From contig OY740767.1 in NCBI GenBank assembly GCA_963513935.1, positions 83,936,060-84,000,059 on the forward strand: DNA of 64,000 nt. Direction: 5' to 3'. Positions 22,701-37,559 of the stretch are shown here, piece after piece (positions within the stretch are counted from its first letter, which is position 1; every line of letters begins with the position of its first letter). The stretch is from Aphrophora alni (taxonomy: Eukaryota; Arthropoda; Insecta; Hemiptera; Aphrophoridae). Below the pieces are notes generated by a model that was not told where the DNA came from, ran no database searches, and was given only the letters and a program-made list of their open reading frames with translations. The position numbers were made by a program, and so were the translations under genes.

Positions 22701-25700
22701 AATTTCGCTGTTGCCATTGTAGAGATTTAGGGGTGATACCATTACATACAGAGTTGAAATCTGCAATTTTTTTATTTAATTTTGTGTGTTATTAGTTGAA
22801 TACGTAAGTCAAACAACTGTTTAAAGTCGACACCATTTTGATATTTTTGAATTTCGACAGGAAACACACTATAAGTTCCCTACGTCTAAAATCACTTTTT
22901 CAGTTTCCGAAAGTCATGAAAAGTGAAAATCAGTCAAAAGCGGAGATGGAGATGCTTTACGATTACCAAACGTACACTTATACTTATTATACTGTGGGTG
23001 AGTGAAAATGGTTCAAATATGTCTCTAAAGGCTCACTTCAAGTACTATAATATTTATTAACTTCGTAATTGGAAAGTAATTTTAGATTTAAAAAGACGAA
23101 GAGAACTTAGTGAACTAGTGTTGGTAAACAAATTAATTCCAAAATGGTACAACCATCAAACTAATCTTTTTAATTCTCCAAAACATTTTGTTTTAGCCTA
23201 CAAAATACCCTTTTGCATTTGTATTATTTATCTGAAAACACATCAATACTATTGAATTTTAAACATTACATTCAATCGTTGAGGAAAGCTTATTATCCAA
23301 TATAAGGTTTTAATTGTTACTGTCGAGTAACAAGATGTCGGAGATAGAGACTGTAACATTGTGAAGATTGTTTCTTTTCCTAGTTGCCTGCATGTATATA
23401 ACGTGTAATTAGAACATTAAATTGTGTTAGTTGTAAACCCAGTTGGAGGTCAAGTCGTGTCAGATGTTGGAAAATAAATTGTTTGCCTTTTATGTATAAT
23501 ACTAATAATTAGCTAATAAGCTTAAAACAGGACTACTCAACACTTTATTACTAAAGCAAGCAATTGTTTTTAGTTTCTTTAATGCACAACAATAATTAAA
23601 CTTAACTATTAACTAACGTTAAACAACTTGTCAAGTAATTATGTTTTACCATATCTGGAATCTAGGCCTCCATTCACAACAATATTATTAGGACATCGGT
23701 TATCACACACTTCATGTACATTGTTCAGTGAATAAAAAAACTCAATGGAAATGAGATAGATTATTTTCGTTTTAACGCGGTATTTTTGTAACTTTTGGAA
23801 TATTGTGAGTTTTAAATTACCACATATTTCCATATTCGAAGTTCTACACCTATAATTCAATGCAGGTTTCATAAATATAGATTTAAAGATACTCCGGAGC
23901 TTTGAAAAACTTGAGTATTCCCATTTTGTGACTATTGAGATTATTGCTACATCTGCATCTCGAAGAATGAAATTTCAGTCCCAGTACAAATTTCTAAACG
24001 TGATTAATTTTAATCCCCAATTAGTATGAAAATGCAATTAGACCATTTAACTATATTTTCGTATTTAATCTATATCGAGGGCATTTTGGTATTATTTAAT
24101 ATATTTGCCTAGAACCACAATATAATACAATTTCCACTAAAATCTGTGAATCTCTTGAAAGTTAAAATGATTATAATGCAATGTAGATACTTTAGACCTT
24201 TTCTAACTTTGAGGATTCGTTTTTATGTCCGTACCTTTACGAATGTAAGTAACTCATATTATATTGAAATCTATTCAGTGGCTCTCCAGATCGTAGAGCC
24301 CTATCAATTAACCGACAGTTCATCAAAATCCTTTTATAAGAACCTTAGATTAAGAACCAGTAAACAGGACAATTAAAACTGTGCAAATGGCGACTTCAAT
24401 TTTTTTCTTTCAAAATTTCCTTTTAACAAATATTTCATGAAAGTCGGTATAGTGGACCTTCAGATTAATGTGAGCTTGTGAGCTTGATTATTGTGGATTA
24501 ATCTATTTAAAAATTACTTAATTATGATTTATATTATCTTCGGATATTTTTACTAATTTCAATCTGGGTCCATCAGTACCTCAAATATTCTTAAAAACGC
24601 TCCATTAGTTAAGAAAAATGTAAAATCATTTATTATAAATATGGCTCTTAAGACGTTTTGGGTTTTTACTATTTACATCTATGCCCACAAATTCCATTGT
24701 AACCAGTAAAGTAAATTTCAACACAAAAAAGGAACCTACAACTGTCTAAATCATATCCACCTATTCCCCCCCCGCATATTCGTTAAAGCGGAAACGTTAT
24801 TTGTTTTTTGTTTTTTTATAACCTAAAATCTTACAACCATTTTAAATACAACTAATGTATACGTGCAAACTTTCCTCAGTTCAAATATAAATTAATGTAT
24901 TTTTCTAATCGTTAACTCTCAAATTAAATATTTACCTGAATATAACTTTGTTATTTATCAACAGTAAAATAAGCTAATCTGTTTAGATTTACAGAAAACT
25001 TATTTAAAACATGTTTAAATATTTGACACGACATGAAAAGTGTAGATTGGGTGTTATCATCTCTGTAATTGAAAATGATAACGTTTCATTCCTTCTTTAA
25101 AAAAACCACCACTTTATAAAAAAAATAATCCTTGCGTGTTTGACTGTGGCAAACACAAAGCTTACCTTTCAAAGGAAAGGGGAAAAAATCATTTGAACTT
25201 GTCAATATTTCTACCGAAGAAAAGGTACAATCTTGCAATAAATCGCATGATAATGATTACATGTCAAAGAATGCAAAGCACATTTGTGAAAACGAAACAT
25301 GACAGAACGTCGATGTGAAGATATCTTTGAATAAGTTATATACACGGGGTATAGTGTAGAGAATTTCCATGTAGCCTAGTATTTAACATCAAAACTAAAC
25401 CAAGTGCCGATATATTATATGCATGGTAAAGTTGGAAACCTGTCACATTAGAAATTTAATCCAGTTGATAGCTACAATTCAGGGCAAAATGTGTGTCGCA
25501 TGTCACATGGTACATATTGTGCTTCGTGTCATGTGATGAGACTATTTCTTACTTAAAAGATCAATATGTATTTCAACGTTACTCTGGTAAATGTTTAGTT
25601 GTGACATCCCAGCGGTAGCTTTGTGTATGCTTTAGCAAACATACATAGGACGCAAAGGTTCTGGTTTTAGCGTTTTGTTGATCAAATATATCCTTTAAAT

Positions 25701-28700
25701 GTAAAATTTCCTATAAAATATAAAAGTTTGCACTTAATTTTGATTACCTAGAAATCTTTCCAAATATTAAAAAAAAAATGCTTGATGGTATTGGAGGTTT
25801 GGGAATTTTATTTACAAATAAATGAAATTCCCTTTCTGAACCATAGGCCTATATTAGTTGTTTTCGGAAATATTAGGAAGATGATTGGAGACGTTAAAGA
25901 AAAGAAAAAGTTTCATCTAAACTTTGTTGAAATATTTTTTTCGTATGTATTTTTCATAAAATCCACTCAAATTGAAATCCCATTTAAGATATGAACTTAA
26001 GATTTTGCACACAATTGTATATAGGCTACCAAGTTTCAATAGTGAATAAAACACTATTATACTCGGTTTAACACTTTCAAAATGGTTGTTTCAAAATACT
26101 AACTCTGAATTGTTGCTACTATACTAAATTAAAATCTCGTAAATAATCATGTTTATATTAGTATAAATGATATCAATATCTCGATTATTCCACACAAAAT
26201 TGTGTTCAAAATGATGTTTTTATATTTGTCTTAAATTTATCAAAGTTTATTATGCTTTTACATTCCTTGTAAAAGTAACGGTTTTCTTGGGGTTTAACAT
26301 TTTTAAACGATCTCCATCTCGATTTTTATGAAACCTCTCGGTCATGATCGCCTTATACTAAAAAATTAATAAAAATTAAAAGAAAAATAACATAAAATTC
26401 AGAACCCTAGTCCTCAAATATCGTAGCCTAATAGCGTCAGGGTCGGAAAAGGATAAACATTTATCTAGAGAGACGTAATAGCAAATATGAGAAAAGGATT
26501 TTACCCTAAACTATCCCTTCAGATTTCCACACTTGTACTCACTATAGGTAAGCCCCAAGGGTACCTCCATCTTGACCTTTACTATACTGGGTATAATATA
26601 CAATAATAAAACATAAAATAAATAAAATTCTGTATTCAAAATTTGATTATCAAATAAGTTCTCAGTTAAAGTGGGTTTTATAAAGAAACATAAACAGGCA
26701 GTAAGCGACGCACATACTGTCATAGATTGCATGAAATGTTTTACTATTTTGATGTCCCCAATTATTGCCCTTTCCTTCTCAAATATCCTGAAAACAATAA
26801 AATAAGTAGAATATGTTTTCTACATATTAGTTTAATTTTTGATGAAACATCTATTTGAGACTTTGAGTTACGAACAGATAATTTCGTTTAATTTGATAAA
26901 CATTTCACACACATACATAAAATAATAATATGAAAATATAATACAGAAGGAGATATTAGAGTGGAGAGAAGCTAACAAAAAAAGAAAAGCCGACTCTTCG
27001 ACAAGTTTCATAATGACTATCTTCACACTAAATTTTTCCCAAGTGACTTTGCTTTGAGTGTCGTTATGTAATTATTGAATTACGACTGGTGTTTTTGGTA
27101 TAAGAAATGGTGTTGTTAAATCTATTTTGATAAAAATGTTGTTGAAAATATTCAAAGAAAACCGATACTAATAGTCAATATTCACTTTTGAAAAACATTT
27201 CTAAATCTAAAATTATATGTAATACAAACGAAAATGGACCAAAGCTTTTGTAAAATAGACCGAAAATTAGGACATAATAAATAATAATAATCTTTAGCAT
27301 GAAAATAAAATCTAAACATCGACAATGCGTTAACCATTTTTGTTAAAAATTATTTCAAGAATCTTGTTTTAATAATAAAACTTGCTCAACAAAACAACTA
27401 GGTACGTTGGACAATAAATCAGAGGAAGTCTAATCAAGAAACCATTAATATAAGCATGACCAATTGGTAATAAATAGAATTTGTGAAATCTGTAAGTGTA
27501 TATATTGCTTATGTTTAAATTACTCCCTAAATGATATAAACACAGAAATTTAAACCAGAAGTATTTCAAATTAACTAATTATATGTAATTGTATTAATTA
27601 AGAAATTCAAACAAATTATTGATGCACAAAGTAGACACACAATTAACCTTTCGCCACGGTAATAACAAACTGAGTGAGATAATTTCACAGTGACTTAGGT
27701 AATTTGCATTTACAACTGGCACTTTTTTTTCTAGCAGATTAGTTATTAATGGCGGATGGGCTTACAAGTAGGGTTACGTAAAGTTCAGGAATGTCTTCTG
27801 TGACAAGACGATAGCAACCGATAGACATGATTTAAATTATGATAAATTGCTGTTATTGTGCACGTTCCAGTGCATCCTCTCTGATGTTACTGTCCTGGGA
27901 AAATATATGTCTAAGATATTCTTCCGTATTGTTGCACAATCAATGTCAACACTTATAATAATGTATTGCAGAGTGTGCGTTGAACATATGACGCAAGAGA
28001 TAAGATAAAATACAGTAGAGAGAATGTATAGACTTTATAAGCTGTAAGCTATGTACGATTTTGATTAAGTGTTGTCAAAAATATGGTAATGCAAAGAAAT
28101 GCATTTTATTTGTGTGGGTTTATTCCATGTGCAAAACAAACAAATAATGTGGCGGCATAATTAATTGTCTCTGAAACTGTAGTTCTTTCAATTTTCGTTT
28201 TAGTCGTCAAACTCAAACAATTAAATATGATTTTAATAGTTTATTTTTTTAAATTTGGGTAAAGAAATAGTGGATCTTTCGATCAACAAAATATAGCCTT
28301 TTAGGAAATTAAATTATATTATTGCTTATATATTATATTAGGTAAAGTTCTTTAAATGCACTGATTCTGAAATTAAATAACGTGATTATTATTCAATGTA
28401 ATTGTGCAAAATTGGTTAGAAATGCGTGATAGAATTCGATTGAGGAGAAACTAACGTGGTCTGATTTTATAAGCAATCGGAACAAGGGATCCAGGACATC
28501 TGTTGGTAAGACAGATATAAGACACATATTCGCCTTTTTGTTATTTTTTTCTGATTCCGCTTTGTTTATTCGTTATAAAATCGAAACATGTTGCTGAGGA
28601 CTGTTGAGTAGTCGAGGACTAGGTGATTTCCCTTACTCTTGCAGAGAATAGAAGGAAAGGCACGATTATACAGCACCATTGCTCTATAGGTCGAGATAAT

Positions 28701-31700
28701 AGCACCATGGTAATCTGTGCCATTGGTCAGAAACAAAGTTGAGCAGAAACCCATGGAAACGGGAAATTTAAGATCCTATGATTGATTGATTATAATTTCA
28801 TGATAAAGAAGGTAATTCATTTGAATATACCAAAATGATTTGTATTTGTTTTCAATATGCTTTAAATTCCCTTCAATATAAGGTTCTCACTACAACACAA
28901 TTTGGGTTTGCGTGGCAACAAATAAAAACTCAAGAAAAAGTCTTAACGAATTACTCAAACAGGAGGTCAATATCATCCCCTATCTTAAATATGTAGCAGG
29001 TAGTTGAAATTTAAAATTAAAAAACAGAAAGAAAAATTAATATTGGTTTATTACATACATTTTTAATCGTTTTTCATTAAATGAAACTTTAAGGAAACAT
29101 TTCATATAGAAGCTCATTTATTATTGAAAACAGTCCAGTAAAACAGATTTCATTTATCTGGTCTTATACAAATGACACTCATTTCAAATACAGTATTGGT
29201 GTGTGATTTTTGGGACACTTAATACTGAATAGATACTTAAACCATTTCTCTTAAAAAGTAAATAAAACACACATTATCCTTTTATAAATAACATTACTCT
29301 GTAATTATAATCTAAATATACAATACTTTTTGGTATTTTGGGTAATTAATTTGTTAAACTTTCATAGTCAATCCATATGTAATATCTATGAAATATTATA
29401 GACTAACACACGAACAATCATATGATGTCGGTCTGTGCTAGAAATTTACAAACAGCGGATTCCAACAGATTTTATTTTACTAAATACTATTTCTTGGAAG
29501 AGATCTCTGCTCTGTCAAAATTCAAGTAGTAAACCAAAATCATATTTCTTCGAAGCACTGTTTGTTTTCATTTAGATAGTTGGAACTATTACAGAAATTT
29601 TAAAATACATCATAAAATTGATGAACTGTTCGTTGTTTAATCAAAGTTAAACTTCTTTAGATTCGTGCAGAAAAGTAATTCGCTAAATTAAACTAAAGAG
29701 AGAAATTTGTTATATAATTGTAGAAGGAACATCCTTTGTTGACGTGGTCCTGGAGAATTGCGTGTTGCACAAAGGGACTATATTTAAATTGCACGTCATT
29801 TCGGATGGAATAAAAAGAACATGCATGAAATAGAAAGTTATTCACGCCCTGAACGCCCACCAATTAAATCTGTCGAATTAATGCCAGAAAGAAGATTTTA
29901 AAACCCACCTCTCGCTATGTCTAATTGTTTGCAGGTGTTTACTCGTATTGAATCTTTTGTATATTTTAAAATATTACATTAAAACATTTTACGAGTAGAA
30001 TTACGGAACCAATGCTAATGATATCTTAATTTTCAGATTTAACCACTTAATTAAAATATATATAACTAAATTATTTATTTTTAAAATGAATAACTGATAT
30101 TTGTATAAAAAACTGTTTTTTTAAATTTATTTATTAATTTTTTTATTTGATTTGGTAGGGTGCATTTATCAGATCAACAGTAACACACTATTTACAAATT
30201 TAGTTTAAAGAGGATATTGGAGGTATTTCCGCGACTATTTTATTAGCTATTTCAATACCTAAGACTTTCCACCACAAGATCTTTCTCATTTCATAAATAT
30301 AAGTCTCTAGATAAATATAAGGAAAATAACCCAATACAAATATAGGTGTCATAGGTCATAAGTTATTTCGTTTAGTACATGTATGGAAGATATTGTTATT
30401 CAATGTATATCTTCCATACAGTTTCAGATATTTAAGTGTCACAAAATTTCAGTAAAAATTTTCTAATTCTGCTTCGTTTAGCGAGTTTGTATTTTTTTTA
30501 TTAACAAATATAATTTATTTGCATTGGAGAAAGTATTGAGTTAAAATTTTGACCCTGGCGCTATTAGAGTAATTGAGGGCTAGGTGTCTTTATTTTATGC
30601 TGTAATTTAAAAATAGTAAATTTTCCATCTATTTTATTTGCAGTTAGTAACTAACATAATCTTTACTTTATAGTAAATATTATTTAAACAATTACAACCT
30701 ATTTTGAAAAATACGTCCATACCACTTGAGAAAGAGCAGATTTGTATTATGTTGTTACTAATGCGATTGTATGAACTGCAATTTTAAGTTATGTGAATGA
30801 AACAAAGTTTTTAAACCATAGAAGGGGATAGTTTTTATTGTAAATTAAAAGATAGCCAAGATTTTGAATAAATAATTATTGGTAATTTAGCACTATGCAC
30901 ATTAACTATTCCACAGTCTCTAATATTTTGGATACTTCTACATAAAATACAATTTCCTTGTTCACACGGTAACTAAATTTAATTTTTGGATTTACAATCA
31001 TTTTCACAATTATTTAAACTCTATTTCAAGTTGGCATAACTAGATTAGCTGTTACATACAGACAATTTCACATTTCATTTAACTCTGTTAATTGTAATTA
31101 CAAAATCTTTAGACAATGTCAACAATTTTACAAAATAGGTGAAACCTGCTAAACGTAATAAAATAGCGGCTTTTCAAACTTAAACTTTTAAAAAGAGGCG
31201 TGGGTAAGTTGTTGCCTTGTAAATTATCAAAATTAGTTATTTTTAACAATATCTCGTATATCCTTTGAATTATAATAAAAACATCAAATCAATATATTTA
31301 ACCTTTAAAAGGCCTCAAATTTGTGTCTTCTGTATTTAAAAAAAAGTAATTGTTGACGAGATATTTGACATTATATATTTTTTAATAGAAACCATTTTGA
31401 AACGATTGTATGATAAATTATACTTTTTGTAACATGTTGTCACCATGATGTAAACTTGTTTACAAAATATTGTCGTTAATAACTACATCTGTTCCATATA
31501 AATTAAAATAAAAAAACAGGCCAACATAAGCTAAACAAAATACAATAATTGGAACCAAATTTTAGTGGATATATTTTGTTCAAATTGATGAGTAAAACCC
31601 AAATATGAATAGCAAGGACACATTTTTTACACCCAGACTGTACTTCAAATGAATAATTAATTAAATAGTCACTGCGAGGAACTTTATACAGATAAAGTAC

Positions 31701-32556
31701 CATTACTAAAAAAAAATAATTTCAAAATTGTCTTTTTTTAACATTTAAACAAAAGGCCGTTAGAGCTCATGTCTATTCTGTTCGAAAATATTACTCTATG
31801 ACGACATTATTGTAGGCTACACTCTACTAACACACTATTGGTGTAAAATCAACAATGATCAAATAAATTATGGAGATTTGCGCGGAAAATCAGTTAATGC
31901 GCGGAAAAAATAGAACTATTTTACTTTAATATAAAAAGGAATATACCACGATACAATTTTATAAAGCAATGGGTATGACATATTCTCTCTTATCTAGTAA
32001 GTGGTTTTCACTCGCTCATTATCATAACTGACACGGCGGAAGAAAGAGCGAAGTCAAGCGGTAGATATAAAATTAAGGAAGGAAATGGCTTGCTTTAGAT
32101 CGTATTTACAATAAAGTAAAGTCATCACGGCTTTATTTTATTTTATTATTGAGAGACACAGAATGAAAGATTACAATAACAAATCTTTCTAAAATATTAA
32201 TCAAATGCTGCAAAGTAGACTGCCTAGACATGTGGTAAAATATGTAACAGAGTAGATGTCAGCAGACAAAAAGATAAGTGCAATATATAAGAGAACAAAT
32301 TATTTTGCCTAATCCTTGAAGTTCAAATAAAAGATGACGTGTAGACTTTCAGAAGTATATAGATGTAGTTAGTAGTAAAGTCAGAACAGTCAACATTATT
32401 TAAAGTATATGATATTTTTTTAAACTTAGAAGAATTGATAAAGTTAAGCTGAACTTTTGCTTATAACCCTTAAAGTTCAGATAAAGAAATGATGATGGTT
32501 AAGAAAAATATTAATGGAGACAATATATATATATATATAAATAATAAATATAATAA

Positions 32557-32590
<34 letters not shown>

Positions 32591-35500
32591 CTAAAGATAT
32601 ATATATGGAGACAATTGCTTACAATTTATTTATCAGTGTTAAACGAACATAATCTATTATTATTATCAAATCATAAACTCAGAATGATTCCACTTGTGAC
32701 TCTAGACTCTGACACAAGTTTCTTTTACACACGAAGTTTGCTTACCTTTGCAAGGTCTTCGTATGGTTTACTGGTCTGGTCGGAAATCCTCGAAGGTTCT
32801 CTAACTATCGGAGGTTCGTCTTGGCTATCTTCTAGAAACCTGCCTCGGTCCCCTTCTCAATGATTGACCTGGTTTCTTTCCACCCAAGAGTTTATATACA
32901 CCTTATAACTCATAACGTCCACCGCACTTGCAAGGCATGCTGTTTCGTCAGTTTTCTAGCTTTGTCACAATAATTGTTTATCATTCTGACTTCTCAATTC
33001 TAACTAAATTATGTTCCTTATTTCTAACTGAGATAACTGTGGCAAAATAAGACGATACTGTAAATAGAACAGACAACTTTGCTTATAATCCTTGAAGTGG
33101 AGATACGTGGAAAGATTCAGAAGAATATAGTGAAAAGTTGGAACAAAAACATTATCACGCCTTTAATGTGTGGGTAATGAGATGGTGAAGGAGATAATAC
33201 GTTTGAAGTTTCAAAACAATATAGATGCAGACAATTTGGAACAAAAAACGTTATCACACCTTTAAAATATGGGTAATGAAGTGATGTTTAGAAAGAATCA
33301 AAGATGATAATGCTGTAAGATGAAAAGACACCTTCCCTTATAATTCATGAATTGCTGATGAAGAGATAATACTTGGGTAGGTTTAGAACAATACAGATGA
33401 AGAAAAGCTGGAATAGACATTATCACGCCTTTAATATGTGGGTAATGAGATGGTGAAAGAGATAATACGTTTGAAGTTTCAAAACAATATAGATGCAGAT
33501 AATTTGGAACAAAAAACGATATCACACCTTTAAAGTATGGTTAATGAAGTGATGTTTAGAAAGAATCAAAGATGATAATGCTGTAAGATGAAAAGACACC
33601 TTCCCTTATAATTCGTGAATTGCTGATGAAGAGATAATACTTGGGTAGGTTTAGAACAATACAGATGAAGAAAAGCTGGAATAGACATTATCACGCCTTT
33701 AATATGTGGGTAATGAGATGGTGAAAGAGATAATACGTTTGAAGTTTCAAAACAATATAGATGCAGATAATTTGGAACAAAAAACGTTATCACACCTTTA
33801 AAGTATGGTTAATGAAGTGATGTTTAGAAAGAATCAAAGATGATAATGCTGTAAGACGAAAAGACGCCTTACCTTATAATCCTTGAATTGCTGATAAAGA
33901 AATAAACTTGGGTAGGTTTAGAACAATACAGATGAAGAAAAGTTGGAATAGACATTATCACGTCTTTAAAGTATGGTAATGAGATGGTGATTGGAAAGGA
34001 TCAGAAGAAAAGGATGCTGTGTGAAGATGAACAGATAACTTTGACTAATTATTAAAGTTCAGATGCAATGATGTTTAGCAAGACCCAGGACTCCGGAGCA
34101 GGTAACTTGATTTTATCCCTAAAGTGTAAATAACGAAATAGTGGTTAAACGCGTAAAAGAAGATAGGATTTAGTGAAGACTAATAATGGGAACTTTGTCT
34201 AATCCTTGAGGTGCAGATAATAATATGAAGCTTTGTATAGAAGAGAATGTTGTGTTGGTTTTATGACAAACTGTTGTACATTCGTATATATGGCGGAACC
34301 AATTTGAAAAATATTTAGCAGACATATTTCTAAAGTAATTTAGTAGCTCGAATCTATTAGTCATATTTTTTAAATAGTATTTATATTTTCTCTTAAGGTT
34401 AACTTAGGTATTTTTTTTTAATTCTTCCGTTTTAGCGGTCAGAAGAACTGGTTTTAAAAATCACTCACATTAAAACCACATTTCAACAAACTAAATTTAA
34501 TTGAAATTGTATTAGTAATTATGTTGTATTTTACCAAAAATAGTGTTCAAAATTTGGTGTGTAGATCGCACCCTCAGATATTTATTTACCAAATAACACT
34601 CAGACTACTTGGTACAAACATACTGTTTGTTGGGATTATACTAGATATAGATTACTATTACTCTTTATTCAGAAACTCTACTTTTAAAACTCTATAATTT
34701 GTCTACTTCTGAAAATCACTTCAACATATTTAAAGTTGAAAATATTCACTCCAACTTCTGCCATTAACTTTCTCCTAGTTAGAAGCCTTGAACAAATACC
34801 TAACAAGGATTACTTATTACTTGATATGTAATTCCATCACATAGGATGTTCACACAACTCATATGTAATTGGAGCTGTAGGTATGACTCTGTAATTTTAT
34901 ACATAAATATATAACTGACCTTACTTTAAGTGTTATAATATTAATCATTCTGTAACATTAGTTGCTGGTGTTATTTACAATGCAGTAACTCTATTACCTT
35001 AATCAAAGAGATGAGGCAACTTTGAAATATACACTCTCTCTTTCACTTGTATAAACTTAAAACAATATTGAGTTTCAACATTAATGTATTGTTTTAATTT
35101 TAGTGAATTTATTAGTCATTTAGATCACTTATAACATGTTATGCTATCATTCTGTAAGTTTATTAAAGACATATGGCAGAAATAAATATTAATTTTAACC
35201 TTTAAATTTGATTTTCATTTTAAAAACCCGCAAAACTATAGCCAAGATGATAAGAAAACTCCAAGACAAATAAAATTACTCGTTGTTAAAATAGAGAAGA
35301 GAAAGAAGAGATTTAAAAAATATCAATTATTAGATAACCAAAAAAGCTATATTATAAAAGGGTATTAACGTCTAGTGTTTACAATATATTTCACTTCATT
35401 AAAAAAAAAAAAGAAGAAGAAAAGAAAAAAAAGAATAGTAATGTTTTTCTTAAAAGAATCACAGAAGACAAAAGTTTATATTCAGAATGCAAATTCATTC

Positions 35501-37501
35501 ATTAGCTATTTAAGCTGAAATTAAAAATCGCCATTGTGGAACAATTAGAATATAGTTCAGTTAAAATAAAGCAAATAAATGACAAATTTTGTTTAACATA
35601 GTAGCAAAAAGAATGTGTTTAATAATAATGTAAATGAAGTAAAAGAATTAATTAAATGGACAAACGCCCCTTTCAAGTTTTGATATTAAAAATATAAAAT
35701 TGTGTAATTACTGATTTTATTTATCGCCACTATACTGAGTAACAATTAATTTAAACATTGAAAGTAAGTTATTAATATTGAACATTTGGTAAATATATTA
35801 TCTTGATTTAAACCTGATTATCCTGAAATACGTACATTTGGAAATTTTAAATAGTCCCTTTTTTGAAGTCTTCTGGCTAGGTTATGTTGGATCACTAGAA
35901 ATGTGTATCACTATGTTGTAAAACTAGATCACTTATGGAAGAGAATATCGAAAGATCCATTGGAATAGCTTTAGTCGTCAGAAAACAAAAGTTGGGATTC
36001 ATATTAAAAATAAAGCATCGAAGTGGTTTTACATTAACTGAAAAAGTTACACTAAAATCGTATCAGCCGTCATGGTTGTAAAGAACATCTCAAATTTGTA
36101 CAAAAGTCCGGACATTCGTCTATTTGTTTACTGATTTATTTTTACTAAAACCTAAAAATAAAAATTCCGTCTAAAAATGTTGGGTGCACAAAAAGCTCTA
36201 GAAAGTTGAACATTGATTAAATTGACACATTAATTTCTTGGATAACACAGCACTTATGATTTTTTATTTTTTTTAACTTCTAAAAAACATGGTGAAAACT
36301 GATGAGATAATTAGAATAATAGATGGTTAATATTTTTTTTGCCTAGCAAATTTGTAAAACCTACTTTACTGTAACCTCAATAAAATCTTATACAAAAAAT
36401 TACTTAATGATTGGTAACCCAACTCACCCTTGTCAACCTCTACACATAACAACCCAATAGATTTTTTGAAAATAACACTCGTGCCTTTAATCCCAAATTT
36501 TATTTAAATCTTCAAAACAATTTTAGGTCAATGTTTTTTATAAGATCGTTACTGGTGGGCCCCGGGAGATACAAGCCGTCCTTTTATAACTTCAGTTTTT
36601 AATGACCATTTAAGAAGTGTTCCAGAAGTCAGATTGGTTTCATAATCTGAGTCTTGCGGTAAAAACCAATCAGTAAACACTTATACGTAAACCACCATTA
36701 CGATATAATGTCTTGATTTTGTCATGAGGACATTGCAGATCCCCCTTTTCCATTTTATAAGCTACTAGTACATCCGGACATACAAATCCCACAGATAACA
36801 AAACTGGACTGATTTTCTTACAGATTTCATTAAACTTCAAATGAGTCAGAACAAATCTCGATTTTTAAATTTTTTAAATAAAACCATCTTGTATTGCTAC
36901 CCATCACTTATAGAAAATCAGGATTGATAAAGCAGTATTTATATATATATACAGTAGAATTTTAATGTACACATAGAGAAAAATAGCATTGAAACACATT
37001 TAGTTTCTGTTGTTTGTTTCATTTTATTGTTTCATAATTTAAATAATTTGAAGAAAGAAAATAAAACTATTTTCTATGTGTAGGTACGTCTGTTCTTCGT
37101 CTGTTCAATTAATATCTCGATCTCTTCATCGTCTGTGATACAAAAAACAAAATGACACAAATATTTATATGAAAATAAAACAAGTTAGGCACCTCTTTGC
37201 ATAACTGTGCCAGTTTAGAGGTTACCATTTTTTGAGAAGTAAAAGAAAGAAAGAAAACACGACAATTAATGAGTTTTACACTGCACACGCCACTAAAGAG
37301 AAACTAACTTTAAAATTAAAAAAAGACAACAAAGGATCAACGGAAGAACACCTAAAATAAAAGATAAAGAGAATCAAGTCCTTTTAAAATTATACTTTTA
37401 ATAGAACACAATAAAATAAAAGTAAAAGCGGAATCTAAATCTTTCATTTCAATAAATTCAATATATTTATTAGATAAAAACAAGACTCTCGCTATTTACA
37501 A

Positions 37502-37559
<58 letters not shown>

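Larger units (their letters stand above)
32250..34230. repeat. Decayed satellite array flanking a 268-bp tandem duplication
   Basis: Units 33298-33565 and 33566-33833 are adjacent 268-bp copies that differ at two positions by my reading. A partial copy precedes (about 33110-33297) and a diverged copy follows (33834 to about 34020). Each 268-bp unit is itself a dimer: TTATCAC(A/G)CCTTTAA...GGGTAATGA occurs twice per unit. More degraded relatives (TAATCCTTGAAGTTCAGATAA, ATAGATG.AG) extend out to about 32250 and 34230. The minus-strand 75-codon frames at 33298..33525 and 33566..33793 come from the repeat. The HSE/TATA island lies inside the left flank. Confidence 0.85.

Noticed and set aside
30380..30420. 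Candidate microRNA precursor
   Set aside because: The stem is only 14 bp and the flanks do not extend the pairing.
32489..32863. 124-codon plus-strand frame
   Set aside because: Half comes from the TA microsatellite, and the rest is antisense to the better-looking minus-strand stretch.
33298..33793. Two near-identical 75-codon minus-strand frames, looking like duplicated genes
   Set aside because: They are the 268-bp satellite unit read twice; diverged flanking copies do not keep the frame.
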